Part shown: piece by piece, positions 17,547 to 26,350 of the stretch
Layout: each line of letters begins with the position of its first letter
Position numbering within the stretch: the stretch's first letter is position 1
Source: Polyangium sp. 15x6
GTDB taxonomy: Bacteria; Myxococcota_A; Polyangia; Polyangiales; Polyangiaceae
Assembly (NCBI RefSeq): GCF_029960785.1
Contig: NZ_JASBQE010000017.1
Coordinates: forward strand, 62,001-126,000
Direction of reading: 5' to 3'
Length of the DNA stretch: 64,000 nt
Program-made: the position numbers and the translations under genes
Notes under the pieces: generated by a model
Database searches by the model: none
What the model saw: the letters and a program-made list of their open reading frames with translations, nothing else
What the model was told of the DNA's origin: nothing

Positions 17547-17954
17547 CTAGCTGAACTGCTCCATCACCTGCTGGCCGGTCATTTCCCGGGTCTGGTTGGC
17601 GAAGCAGTAATAGGCCGGTTTCTCGTCGATGTAGACCTGCAGGTCGAAGACCCACTGGGTATCGCCGTCGAGCACGCCGACCGGCACCGCTTCGAAGCCG
17701 CCGGCCTTCAAACGATAGAACAGGTGGGTGCCGCACTGGCCGCAGAAGCCGCGCTGGGCCCAGTCGGAGGAATCGTAGATGCTCGGCTCGCGACCGCTGT
17801 AACGTACCTGTTGGGTGCTGTGCACCACCAGCAGCGGGCCACCGGCCCACTTGCGGCACATGCTGCAGTGGCAGGCGCTGACGCTGGCATTTTCCAGGGT
17901 GACGCTGATCTTGGTAGCACCACAGAGGCAGCTACCGTGTTTTTCAAGGGACAT
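17547..17954 (-). CDS. GFA/CENP-V domain zinc protein
   Basis: A 135-residue GFA-family protein. It holds the zinc ligands of the fold: GSCLCGATKI, ACHCSMCRKWAG and GFCGQCGTHLFYR, with Phe/Asp-rich segments after. The family was named for glutathione-dependent formaldehyde activation, but most members have no proven activity and probably bind thiol adducts. The codon choice (CTG-, CAG- and ACC-rich, with TTC/GCA mixes) and lower GC look like gammaproteobacterial Pseudomonas-type genes, not like the neighbours; transfer is inferred by eye. It stands alone between two unannotatable stretches. Confidence 0.88.
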   Translation of the reverse strand: MSLEKHGSCLCGATKISVTLENASVSACHCSMCRKWAGGPLLVVHSTQQVRYSGREPSIYDSSDWAQRGFCGQCGTHLFYRLKAGGFEAVPVGVLDGDTQWVFDLQVYIDEKPAYYCFANQTREMTGQQVMEQFS

Positions 17955-18351
17955 GGGGATGGCTCCGTGCGGTGGGTAGGGTGACAGGCTAGAAAGTCGG
18001 TGAGTGCATCGTGCAAACGAACCGGGATTCCTTCTCCCCGGCGCCTAGCACGCTTCCCGTGCGGCAGGCAACCGTGTCCTTGCACACCCATGTGGAGCGC
18101 CCGTTTCTTGCCCTGGGGCTCCCCGCGCTCCGTCATTGAAGGCAATTTCAGGGAGCTCGCGCCCCCATGTCACGGCAACGCGCTTCGACGTCGCGGTTTC
18201 ACCATGCGCCGAGGGAATGCGCCTCTGGGCCCCGTTGGGGCAGGTGGCGCTCGAAGCCCCGGCCTCGGCGGCGGGTGGACAAAGTCCTTCGTATTGCCTA
18301 CCCTCGGGCGCGATCACGACAGTGCCCGCAGCGTGCACAATCGACCCAATC
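17955..18351 (+). other. 397-bp stretch with no supported gene
   Basis: Between the divergent GFA and CBM9-like genes. Frames are open on both strands because of high GC, but none shows protein-like composition or a ribosome binding site. It presumably holds both promoters; I see no clear -35/-10 pair. Confidence 0.4.
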
Positions 18352-19662
18352 ATGAAGCGAATCTTCGTGCGTGCGCTTTTCTCGTTCGTCGTGCTCGCCG
18401 CGTGCGGCTCCGCGCCATCGAAGAACGGGTCCGATTCGCTCGAAGCGCCCCCGAGTGCCCCGCCGTCCCCGACGCCGTCCACCTCGGCTGCGCAGCGCGA
18501 GCCCGAGCAGGGCCCCGCTGTCGGCTCCCCGCCTCCGCTCTTCGCATCACGCCTCCGCTTCGACGCTGCCAAGCGCGTCGAGATCGACGGCAAGCTCGAC
18601 GAATGGCGCAATCTCGTCTCCGGCGCGAGCGTGGTGCCCGACTCGCCGGACACCTTCGCTGCCACGCTCGGCGCGGACGACGCGGCCCTCTACATCGCAG
18701 CGCGCATCCATCCTGCTCGCGACGGCGCGACCGTGAAGCTCCGGCTTCGCTTCCTCGACCGCGGCACGAGCAGCGCGCCCTGGGTGGTCTCGGTGGCAGC
18801 GAGCGGCGCCGTCACTGTGCGCGAGCCGGGAGGCCCGCCCCCGACTGTCGTGTCCGACGCGAGCGCGCGATTCCAAATCTCGGGTGACGAGACGACGCTC
18901 GAAGCCCGCATCCCGTGGACCGCGCTCGCACCGGCTGCCCGCTCCCGCGTCGGGATCCGCGCCGCGCTCGTGTACGAGCGCGACGGTCACGAGCGCGCGG
19001 TCATTGGAAGGGGCGACGCGGTAGAAGAACTCTGTCCAATGCCGTTCGAGCAGGTCCTCCTCGCAAGCCTCGATCCGATCGCCCAGCGTCTCTGGCCTCA
19101 CGCGACGCGATCATGGTTCCAGGCCGGCGCGGACGACCCGATCGCCGTCGACGTGACCGGCGACTCCAAGCTCGAGCGCGTCGGTAAGCTCGGCAATCAG
19201 ATCACCGTGTGCGAGCCCAAGAACACGGTCGACGCGCATTGCGAGACCCGCACCTTCACCGGCGAGACGCGCGTCGAGGGCGCGGACGCCCAACGCATCA
19301 CGCGTGATGACAAGGACGACTTGGTCCTCCGCTATTGGCGAACGCGGGACAAGGCCGAGCACCTCGTGATGGAGGTCGTCCCCGTCGTCTCCGGCGCGCC
19401 CCTCGTGCCGATCTTCGAACACGAAGTCTCCGTCTATCTCTGCTGCGGGAGCGAGGCGAACGCGCCGCCGCACATTCGCGACGTGGTCGCCATCAGCCCC
19501 AGGACGATCGAAATCAGCGCCGAAAAACCCTGGCGCCTCAGCGAATCGAAATTCACCGAGGCGCCACTCGGCGGCACCATCCACCCCGTCGTCACCCCTT
19601 GGGAAAAACCACCGAAGCGCCGCTACGTGTTCGTGAACGGTGCCTTCGAGCCGAAGCGCTGA
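18352..19662 (+). CDS. lipoprotein with CBM9-like N-terminal domain
   Basis: A 436-residue lipoprotein (FSFVVLAACGSA, Cys18) with a long Ser/Pro linker. Residues about 70-210 open with RFDAAKRVEIDGKLDEWRNL, the hallmark IDGxLdEW start of the DOMON-like/CBM9-like fold found in surface carbohydrate-binding proteins; ALYIAARIHPARDG and LEARIPWTALAPAA fit the later strands. The C-terminal half (VDVTGDSKLERVGKLGN ...) is a second beta-rich domain without a family match. Binding of a sugar or haem ligand is possible but not shown. It is convergent with a polysaccharide deacetylase-like gene, so a link to glycan handling is suggestive only. Confidence 0.7.
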   Translation: MKRIFVRALFSFVVLAACGSAPSKNGSDSLEAPPSAPPSPTPSTSAAQREPEQGPAVGSPPPLFASRLRFDAAKRVEIDGKLDEWRNLVSGASVVPDSPDTFAATLGADDAALYIAARIHPARDGATVKLRLRFLDRGTSSAPWVVSVAASGAVTVREPGGPPPTVVSDASARFQISGDETTLEARIPWTALAPAARSRVGIRAALVYERDGHERAVIGRGDAVEELCPMPFEQVLLASLDPIAQRLWPHATRSWFQAGADDPIAVDVTGDSKLERVGKLGNQITVCEPKNTVDAHCETRTFTGETRVEGADAQRITRDDKDDLVLRYWRTRDKAEHLVMEVVPVVSGAPLVPIFEHEVSVYLCCGSEANAPPHIRDVVAISPRTIEISAEKPWRLSESKFTEAPLGGTIHPVVTPWEKPPKRRYVFVNGAFEPKR

Positions 19663-19676
19663 TGGAGGCCGAGATA

Positions 19677-19704
19677 GCCCGCCCGAGGGGGGCCTCGGGC
19701 GGGC
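19677..19704. terminator. bidirectional terminator hairpin
   Basis: GCCCGCCCGAGG (19677-19688) and CCTCGGGCGGGC (19693-19704) form a perfect 12-bp stem with a GGGG loop in the 46 bases between convergent stops. There is no T-tract on the plus side, but the position and stability fit a shared terminator. Confidence 0.65.
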
Positions 19705-19708
19705 GTGG

Positions 19709-20788
19709 TCAGGGCACGTCGGCCGCCCTGGTGAATTCCGACGAACGAGGCATGCGGGCGAAGTTGCCGGCCTGGAGATCGCTCCGCTCGTCCTCGTGCT
19801 CCTCGACGAACTTCACGAGGTCCTTGTACGTGCCGCACGTCACCTCGGGCAGACCACACACGGCCTGCGCGAACGCCTGCATGGCCTCCCAGTATGCGCC
19901 GCCGTTCCACTTCGAGAAGTGGTGGCCGATGTGGAGGGGGGCGCGGTTGCCAAAGTAGTTCGATTCGAAGTAGGCCATGTAGGTATCGATCATCTGCTTT
20001 TTGTACGTCTCTTTGCCGGCGGGGTTCGGCCTGGCGCCCGAATCGGCGACGTAGAAGTTGTAGTCCATCGACAGCGTTGCTTTGCCGGAGCCGACGATGC
20101 GGAGCTGCGCCAGCGGGAAATTCCAGATGCCCGCGATCTTCTCGGGCCAGTAGTTCGCGGCGCTCGTCCTGCTCGTGTCGTACGTGTAGCCCCTCTTCGC
20201 CAGCGTCCTGAAGAGGCCGGGGCTGTGGGCGAGCAGCGGCGCGCGGAAGCCCACGACGTCGCGCGGGCCGAAGCCGAGATCGGGGGCCGTCAACCCGACG
20301 CCCTCGAAGATGAACTCGTCGAATTGCTCGAACTCGCTCTCCCAGTCGGCCTCGCTCCACGAGCTCCCGTCGAAGTGGCCGTTGGCGTGCGAGGCGATCT
20401 CGTGGCCCTCGGCCGCGGCCTTCTTCACCTCCTCGAAGCGCTCCGCGATCTCGTCAATCGTCCCTCCCCACCCGATCGCCGACGTACCCGGGGCGTGCCG
20501 CGGAGGATCGTACCGTCGCCTGGCCGCGTTCGGGATGAAATACACGCCGCTGATGAAGTACGTGAACTTCAGGTCGTTCGCGGCGGCGAAGGCGCGCGAC
20601 TCGCGCCAGAACGAGAGGCTCTTCGACCCGTCGAAGGCGAGGATCACGAATTGCGGAGGCCGCGCCACGGTCACAGCGTGCGTGCCCTGGGTCACGTCGG
20701 CGTTCTCCCGAGGAGCGTCGCCGCATCCGGCAATGCACGTATGCACGAGGGTGATGGCGATGGTGCCGACGAGGAGACGAATGCGCAT
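19709..20788 (-). CDS. polysaccharide deacetylase-like lipoprotein
   Basis: A 359-residue exported protein; signal peptide ends in TCIAGCGDAP, so probably lipidated. The NodB-homology fold is recognisable: QFVILAFDGSKSL (motif 1), GHEIASHANGHFDGSSW (motif 2 with the H-x3-H metal pair), VVGFRAPLLAHSPGLFRTL (motif 3), GYTYDTS, and a late HIGHHFSKWNGGAYW. Such enzymes deacetylate chitin-like or peptidoglycan sugars, or cleave related amide bonds. Motif 1 has a single Asp (AFDG) where the family has TFDD, so the base or the metal Asp may be missing and activity is uncertain. ATG 20788 lies right after GAAGAGG, a short spacing. Confidence 0.75.
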   Translation of the reverse strand: MRIRLLVGTIAITLVHTCIAGCGDAPRENADVTQGTHAVTVARPPQFVILAFDGSKSLSFWRESRAFAAANDLKFTYFISGVYFIPNAARRRYDPPRHAPGTSAIGWGGTIDEIAERFEEVKKAAAEGHEIASHANGHFDGSSWSEADWESEFEQFDEFIFEGVGLTAPDLGFGPRDVVGFRAPLLAHSPGLFRTLAKRGYTYDTSRTSAANYWPEKIAGIWNFPLAQLRIVGSGKATLSMDYNFYVADSGARPNPAGKETYKKQMIDTYMAYFESNYFGNRAPLHIGHHFSKWNGGAYWEAMQAFAQAVCGLPEVTCGTYKDLVKFVEEHEDERSDLQAGNFARMPRSSEFTRAADVP

Positions 20789-21030
20789 GCCTCTTCGTAA
20801 GCACCGGCCATACCAGTGCAGGCCGATCCCGCGATGCGCCCCCATACCCGCGCGCTCGACGGGCCATCCGCGTGAACCGCGCACGAAGCGGTAGGAAACC
20901 CCCTCGCCGCCATGATGAAGAAGTAACAGCCGTTCCCAGGCCCCCCGGAGCGAACGCCGCCACCGGGGGAGTTCCTTCCTGTCTTCCCGTCTTCCTGTTC
21001 GACGCCGGGTCTGCTCCGGGACCCCGCGCC

Positions 21031-21486
21031 TCACCCACCGGCGAGGCACTCGGGATTGCAACGCTCGGCAATGCAACCGTCGAGTCGAGTGGCCTCGTCG
21101 GAGGGCTCGAATGACTCGCCGCACCTGGCGAGGCAGGTCGTGATCATTGCAGCACGGTCGCTGTCTCCGAGCACGGGCATCCCGGCGGGAAGCGGCTTGC
21201 GGCATCCCATGCGGCACCCGAGCGCCTGGGCCGCGCTGGCGGTAAAGGCCACAGGCGGAGAACAGCAACGAGACTTCACGCACGGAGCACAGGACGCGGA
21301 CAGGCCCTTCGTCATTGTGCACTCGGCGACTGGCTCGGTGCTCACCGGCGCCGGGCGCGCCTCCTCGATGGGCATGCTTGTCGAGGCCGAGGTGGGCGCG
21401 GGGGTCGGGGCGGCCACGGGGCTCGGCTCCGAACCGCCACACGCGACGAGGAAAACTCCCAGCACGGCTACAGGATGAAGTTTCAT
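21031..21486 (-). CDS. Cys-rich lipoprotein
   Basis: A 151-residue lipoprotein (GVFLVACGGSE, Cys16) with a Pro/Ala/Ser/Thr linker to about residue 50 and a C-terminal disulphide-rich domain. Its cysteines fall in a pattern ECTMTKG...SCAPCVKSRCCSPP... GCRMGCRKP... TTCLARCGESF... GCIAERCNPEC, twelve in all outside the signal peptide. Cys pairs three residues apart on helices suggest a helical hairpin array like those in other small myxobacterial lipoproteins. No family is recognised and no function can be named. It is a lone gene on the minus strand. Confidence 0.65.
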   Translation of the reverse strand: MKLHPVAVLGVFLVACGGSEPSPVAAPTPAPTSASTSMPIEEARPAPVSTEPVAECTMTKGLSASCAPCVKSRCCSPPVAFTASAAQALGCRMGCRKPLPAGMPVLGDSDRAAMITTCLARCGESFEPSDEATRLDGCIAERCNPECLAGG

Positions 21487-21655
21487 TTCGCCGACGCTGG
21501 TAGCACTTGGGCGGTCTGGGAGTCACGACCGTTCTGTCCCAGATCGATCGGCATCGTCGGTTTGTCCACGGGAGCGGGGGAAGATCCGTCGACGACGACC
21601 TGCCCGTCCGGGTTAGGTAAAAAAACGGGGAAGCGCCTGAAGAACCGGGAAGCTA

Positions 21656-21865
21656 TTGTTCATCTTCGGAGCGGTTCACCGAGGGACGAAGTGGGCGGCC
21701 CTTGAAGCGCTCGCCGGCGCGGACCCGCGTATCGCGCGTATTGCCAGTGATCTCGTGGAGCACTTCGAGGCGCGCCTCGTGGTCATGGAAGGCGAGGCCA
21801 TGCTCGTGTGCATGAGCCGGCGGATCTGCGCCGACATGTGCGAGGCGAGCCGCAAGTTAATAGCC
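21656..21865 (+). pseudogene. relic of a type I restriction HsdR subunit
   Basis: The stretch WAALEALAGADPRIARIASD, continuing LVEHFEARLVVMEGEAMLVC and MSRRICADMCEA, matches the motor-domain region of HsdR (typically Ri..ia.div.hfe.R...GkamivcmSRriCv.ly), the translocase/nuclease subunit of type I restriction systems. Only about 70 codons remain; the nuclease domain, Walker motifs and specificity genes are absent. The following codons drift into unrelated sequence. It is a dead fragment, probably from an old transfer. Confidence 0.6.
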
Positions 21866-22101
21866 GCCGGTACAGACGGGACATCCTCCCCCGCCTTCAT
21901 GATCGAAGTGCCGAACGCGCTGCTCTCGCTCGATACCGATCACGGTCCATCCTCCGTGCGCCTCGGGTACGGGCGTACGCATTCTGATGGGGACGGTGCG
22001 CCCTTGCCCTGGCGGCTGTCCAGCCCGTTGCGAATGTCCCGCATTCAGGGTGGCGCGTCGGCGTGCATCCATCCTAGAATCCTTGGGGGAGGTGGAATAT
22101 C

Positions 22102-23049
22102 ATGAATACGCTCACCGGCGTGGAACCACAAGCACTCGACGATACGTCCCCGTCGAATCGCGCGGATGCACTCGGTCCGGAGACATATTTACATTGCAAT
22201 GGTCTCGCGTGCGCTGAGGAGGAAGTGCGCACGCTGAGGGCTGTCGTGAAGTCGCAGACCTCCATGATCGAGCAGCTTGGTGTTGCTCAGGCGCTCGTCA
22301 ATTACGCCCTCGATGGCATCACGCTCACGTCCCTCGACGGCCGCGTTATTTATGCGAACGCGAGCTTCAAGGCAATGAGCGGGTTTGGAGAGAGCGCCGT
22401 CGGCCGCACTCTCGAGGAGTTCTACGATCCCGAGAATTATGCAAGGCTCCAGGCTGAAGTCGTCCCTGTGCTCTTTAACACGGGCGCATGGAGCGGCATC
22501 CTTCGAATCAAGCGTCCGAATGGCAGTGAATGGCTGGGACAGACCTCCGCCTTCCTCATCAGAGACGCCGCGGGGGCGCCCACGGGAATGGCCGGATTTT
22601 TCCGGGATGTCACGACGAGCACGGCCGAGCGCCTCCAGCTCAAGCTCCAAACCGAGCTGGTCAAGACCCAGCAGCGGGCCCTCCGCGCGCTCGGGACTCC
22701 GCTCTTGCCTATCGCCGACGGTGTCGTGGCCATGCCCCTCGTCGGAGATATCGACGACGCGCGCGCAGCGGAGATCCAAAGGGCGCTCATCGACGGCATC
22801 GCTTCGCACCACGCACGGGTCGCCATCCTCGACATCACAGGCGTGAAGCTCATGGATGCCGAGATTGCAGATGCGCTGGTGAGCGCCGCGAAGGCAGCCC
22901 GGCTGCTCGGCGTTGAAATGTTGATGACCGGCATCAGCCCCGCCGTCGCGAAGACTCTCGTCGAAATCGGAGCCGAGCTTTCAGGCATCGTCACACGCGG
23001 AACGCTCCAGAGCGGGATCGCGTATGCGCTATCGCGCGGTCGGCGCTGA
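22102..23049 (+). CDS. PAS-STAS (RsbR-like) sensor protein
   Basis: A 315-residue cytoplasmic protein. Residues about 67-180 are a PAS domain (LDGITLTSLDGRVIYANASF ... GFFRDVTTS); a linker helix (LQLKLQTELVKTQQRALRAL) leads to a STAS domain (205-312: VVAMPLVGDIDDARAAEIQR ... VAILDITGVKLMDAEIADAL ... GIVTRGTLQSGIAYAL). This is the layout of RsbR-type stressosome proteins, which relay signals by phosphorylation on STAS threonines. Here the usual D-T at the first site is D-A (LMDAEIA), while the TRGTLQ threonines remain. GGGGGAGGTGG sits upstream of ATG 22102. It lies 47 bp before the synthetase gene, same strand, so may be co-transcribed with it. Confidence 0.85.
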   Translation: MNTLTGVEPQALDDTSPSNRADALGPETYLHCNGLACAEEEVRTLRAVVKSQTSMIEQLGVAQALVNYALDGITLTSLDGRVIYANASFKAMSGFGESAVGRTLEEFYDPENYARLQAEVVPVLFNTGAWSGILRIKRPNGSEWLGQTSAFLIRDAAGAPTGMAGFFRDVTTSTAERLQLKLQTELVKTQQRALRALGTPLLPIADGVVAMPLVGDIDDARAAEIQRALIDGIASHHARVAILDITGVKLMDAEIADALVSAAKAARLLGVEMLMTGISPAVAKTLVEIGAELSGIVTRGTLQSGIAYALSRGRR

Positions 23050-23096
23050 GGCTCAGCCAGTTCCTACCGCGTAATTCTGTTGGCAAGGGGGAAAGC

Positions 23097-26000
23097 GTGA
23101 CGCTAACAACGATGATGAGCACGGATGCGCCTCGTGACAGAACGGTTCACTCTCTCTTCGAGGAGCAGGCCCGAGCGGCACCAGACATGATAGTGGCCGT
23201 GCACGAGGGGCGAACACTCACCTATGGCGCGCTCGATCGCAGCGCCGGACGGCTCGCACGCAGATTGCGGCGGTGCGGGGTGGGACCGGGCGTGCTCGTC
23301 GGCATATCCGTGGCCCGGTCACTTCCGATGCTCGTGGGCATTCTCGGCGTTCTCAAGGCGGGGGGCGCTTATGTTCCCATGGACCCCACATACCCCAAGG
23401 AGCGCCTGCGATGGATGCTTCACGAGACCGAGGCACCGGTGCTCGTCGCGCAGCCGGATCACGCGCGTCAGCTCGGATTCCAGGGCGACGTCGTCCCGCC
23501 CGATGATGACAAGGCGAACGGAGATGCCTACCTTCCATCGGGCGATCCGTTGCAAAATCTCACATCCGAGGCCCCGGCGTACGTGATGTTCACGTCCGGC
23601 TCGACGGGCCGCCCGAAGGGCGTCGTCGTGCCCCATCGCGCGATCGTCCGGCTCGTCGTGCAGACCAATTACATCGAGTTTTGTCGCTCCGATCGCGTCA
23701 TGCACGCTGCGAGCTTGTCCTTCGACGCGTCCACGTTCGAGATATGGGGCGCGCTGCTCAACGGCGCGCGCCTCGTCCTCGTCCCGCAAGACACGTTGTT
23801 GTCGCCTGCCGCTCTCCGCGCCGCCAAGGACCGCGCCGGCATCACCGTGATGTTCGTGACGACCTCGATCTTTCATCATTTGGCGAGCGCCGATCCCGAC
23901 GTCTTCTCGGGCCTCGAATATCTCGTCGTCGGCGGGGAGACGCTCGACCCGAAATGGGCTCGTGCCGTGCTGCGTACCGGCGGCGTGAGACGACTGATCA
24001 ACGGGTATGGTCCGACCGAGAATACGACATTCTCCACGACGCATCTCGTCCGTGATGAGCCCGATGACACCTCGAGCATCGCGATCGGTCGGCCCATCGC
24101 AAAATCCACCGCCTACGTGCTCGATCCGGACCTCTCGCCCGTTGCCGCGGGTGTACCTGGCGAGCTTTATGTCGGCGGCGACGGGCTCGCCATCGGGTAT
24201 CTTCGCCAGCCCGAGCTCACGGCCGATCGTTTCATTGCGGATCCGTTTTCGAGCAAGCCTGGGGCGCGGCTCTACCGTACCGGGGACTTTGCTCGTTATC
24301 TACAGGACGGCACCATTGACTTCCTCGGGCGACGAGATCGTCAAGTCAAGATCCGCGGCTTTCGCATCGAACTCGGGGAGATCGAGGTGGCGCTCTGCGC
24401 CTGTCCCCTCGTCAAAGAGGCCTCCGTGGTCGTGCGGGAGGACGTCCCCGGCGACAAGCGCATCGTGGCTTATGTCGTCGCCTACGCGAGCGTCGACACG
24501 AAGCAGATCGGCGCCTACCTCGAGGCACGCTTACCAAGCCACCTCCTCCCCTCACACACCGTACTCTTACCCGCGCTCCCCCTCTCGTGCAATGGAAAAC
24601 TCGACGTCTCCGCCCTTCCGTCGCCACGGGACGTGCGTGCACGGGCCGAGTTCGACGAGGCGTCGCCTCCTTCCACGAGCACCGAGACGCACCTCGCACG
24701 AATCTTTAATGATATCCTCCGCATGGAGGGCATCCACCGGGAGGACTCCTTCTTCGACCTAGGAGGTGATTCTATCCTTGCCGCGCGGCTCATCGTCCGT
24801 ATCCGCCAGGATTTTCGGGTTGACTTGCCCGCGCGATATCTCTTCAACGCGCCGTCGCTCGCGCGCCTTGCGCAGAATATCGACGATGCTCGACGCTGCG
24901 TCTGCAATGACGTCGCGTCGAGCACGATCGCGTCGTTCCACGACGACGTCGAGCTCGATCCGAGCATCCGCCCAGGTACTGCGACCCGCCCGAGCGGCCC
25001 TCCCCGGCATATCTTCTTGACCGGCGCCACCGGCTTTCTCGGCGCCTTCCTCCTGCGCGATCTCCTTCGACATACACGCGCGGAGATCTGCTGCCTCGTG
25101 CGCGCGGAGGATACGCAGGCGGGCATGGAGCGTATTCGCGCGGCGCTCACGATGTACGGACTGTGGCAGCCGCAGCACGAGGCACGCATTCTGCCCATTC
25201 CTGGCGATCTGAGGCAGCCGCTCCTCGGGCTCGATGCACCCCAATTCCACGCCCTAGCCGGGCAGGTCGACACGATTTACCATTCCGCCGCCGAGGTCAA
25301 TTATGTCAAGCCCTACCACGCGCTCAGGGGCGCGAACGTCTCGGGGACGTGTGAGGTCCTCCGGCTGGCGTGCGCGATCCGGCAGAAGCCGGTGCATTAC
25401 CTATCATCGATCGGTATCGTCGGCCATGTGGGTTATTTCAAGGGCGTGAGCGTCGTGTACGAGACCGATAATCTCGCGCACGGCGCGCCCTACCTCGATA
25501 CGGACATGGGCTACTCACAGAGCAAGTGGGTCGCCGAGCAACTCGTCTCCACGGCGCGCTCGCGTGGGCTCGCCACGAGCATCTTCCGACCGGGGTTCAT
25601 CATGGGCGACACGACGACGGGCGCCGCCAACGTGGACGATTTCGTCTGCCGGTTGATCAAGGGTTGCATACATGCGGGCTGTTATCCCGACCTGCCGCGC
25701 CAACGCAAGGACTTCGTCCCTGTCGATTACGTGAGCGCCGCCGTCACGCGCATCTCGCTGAACCCTGCAAACCTGGGCCGGACGTACCATCTCGTGCCGC
25801 CGGTGGCCGAGTCGCCCGATCTGCAGGGCTTCTTCGAACTCCTGCGCGGCGCCGGACATGCGCTCCGGAGGCTCCCGTTTGCGTCTTGGCTCGAATGCGT
25901 GGTCGATTCGGCCGGGCGCTCTCTGAGCAGCCCGCTCCTTCCGCTCATCCCGATGTTGACGGAAAAGGTGCACGAGGGGCTCACGCGATGGGAGCTCTAC

Positions 26001-26267
26001 GAAGGCATGCCGGTCTTCGATGACACGAACACGCGCCAGGCGCTCGCGCATACCTCGTTATCATGTCCACCGCTTGACGCCAGGTTGCTGCGCGTCAACC
26101 TGGCATATCTAGGCGGTCGCACGCGCCACCGAGGGGCGCGACGCGGATCGAGCGTGGTGAAGGAACCGACCTCCGAGGTCACCTTCGAGCCTCGCGCGGA
26201 GCTCCGACCTAAGCTCCGAGGTTCCCTTCGAGGTCCGCGCCGAGCCCCGAACCGACCCTCGAGGTGA
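23097..26267 (+). CDS. adenylation-carrier-thioester reductase synthetase (A-T-R)
   Basis: A 1056-residue one-module nonribosomal peptide synthetase-like enzyme. Adenylation domain to about 510: MFTSGSTGRPKGVVVPH (A3, near 163), LSFDASTFEIWG (A4), INGYGPTENTTF (A5, near 301), LYRTGD (A7), QVKIRGFRIELGEIE (A8), NGKLD (A10 Lys). Carrier: FFDLGGDSILAARL, pantetheine Ser about 559. Reductase from about 635: IFLTGATGFLGAFLLRDLL (NADPH loop), YHSAAEVNYVKPYHALRG, GYSQSKWVAEQL (Tyr and Lys). There is no condensation domain. By family logic it activates one amino acid, loads it and releases it as aldehyde or alcohol. Hand-aligned pocket residues read about D-A-F-F-V-G-G-T-F-K, nearest to a valine code. 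GTG 23097 follows AGGGGG. The last 34 residues are encoded by a dispersed repeat. Confidence 0.9.
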   Translation: MTLTTMMSTDAPRDRTVHSLFEEQARAAPDMIVAVHEGRTLTYGALDRSAGRLARRLRRCGVGPGVLVGISVARSLPMLVGILGVLKAGGAYVPMDPTYPKERLRWMLHETEAPVLVAQPDHARQLGFQGDVVPPDDDKANGDAYLPSGDPLQNLTSEAPAYVMFTSGSTGRPKGVVVPHRAIVRLVVQTNYIEFCRSDRVMHAASLSFDASTFEIWGALLNGARLVLVPQDTLLSPAALRAAKDRAGITVMFVTTSIFHHLASADPDVFSGLEYLVVGGETLDPKWARAVLRTGGVRRLINGYGPTENTTFSTTHLVRDEPDDTSSIAIGRPIAKSTAYVLDPDLSPVAAGVPGELYVGGDGLAIGYLRQPELTADRFIADPFSSKPGARLYRTGDFARYLQDGTIDFLGRRDRQVKIRGFRIELGEIEVALCACPLVKEASVVVREDVPGDKRIVAYVVAYASVDTKQIGAYLEARLPSHLLPSHTVLLPALPLSCNGKLDVSALPSPRDVRARAEFDEASPPSTSTETHLARIFNDILRMEGIHREDSFFDLGGDSILAARLIVRIRQDFRVDLPARYLFNAPSLARLAQNIDDARRCVCNDVASSTIASFHDDVELDPSIRPGTATRPSGPPRHIFLTGATGFLGAFLLRDLLRHTRAEICCLVRAEDTQAGMERIRAALTMYGLWQPQHEARILPIPGDLRQPLLGLDAPQFHALAGQVDTIYHSAAEVNYVKPYHALRGANVSGTCEVLRLACAIRQKPVHYLSSIGIVGHVGYFKGVSVVYETDNLAHGAPYLDTDMGYSQSKWVAEQLVSTARSRGLATSIFRPGFIMGDTTTGAANVDDFVCRLIKGCIHAGCYPDLPRQRKDFVPVDYVSAAVTRISLNPANLGRTYHLVPPVAESPDLQGFFELLRGAGHALRRLPFASWLECVVDSAGRSLSSPLLPLIPMLTEKVHEGLTRWELYEGMPVFDDTNTRQALAHTSLSCPPLDARLLRVNLAYLGGRTRHRGARRGSSVVKEPTSEVTFEPRAELRPKLRGSLRGPRRAPNRPSR

Positions 26268-26308
26268 CCTCCGAGAACGGTTTTATCACCCCTGACCCGG
26301 CGTAACCC
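26168..26308 (+). repeat. dispersed repeat: two 43-bp units plus tail
   Basis: Unit starts at 26168 and 26211, with a partial third at 26254, keep the exact 43-bp period of the array at 31343. It ends in a tail (GAACGGTTTTATCACCCCTG then ACCCGGCGTAACCC) whose reverse complement precedes the copy at 35375. The first 100 bases lie inside the end of the synthetase gene and encode its last residues. Confidence 0.75.
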
Positions 26309-26350
26309 GCTCGATCCCAATCCGGCTGACGACGGATCCGTCGCGTTGAC

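Noticed and set aside
23097..26267. Part of a larger NRPS/PKS cluster
   Set aside because: No condensation, ketosynthase, thioesterase or transporter genes flank it in the window.
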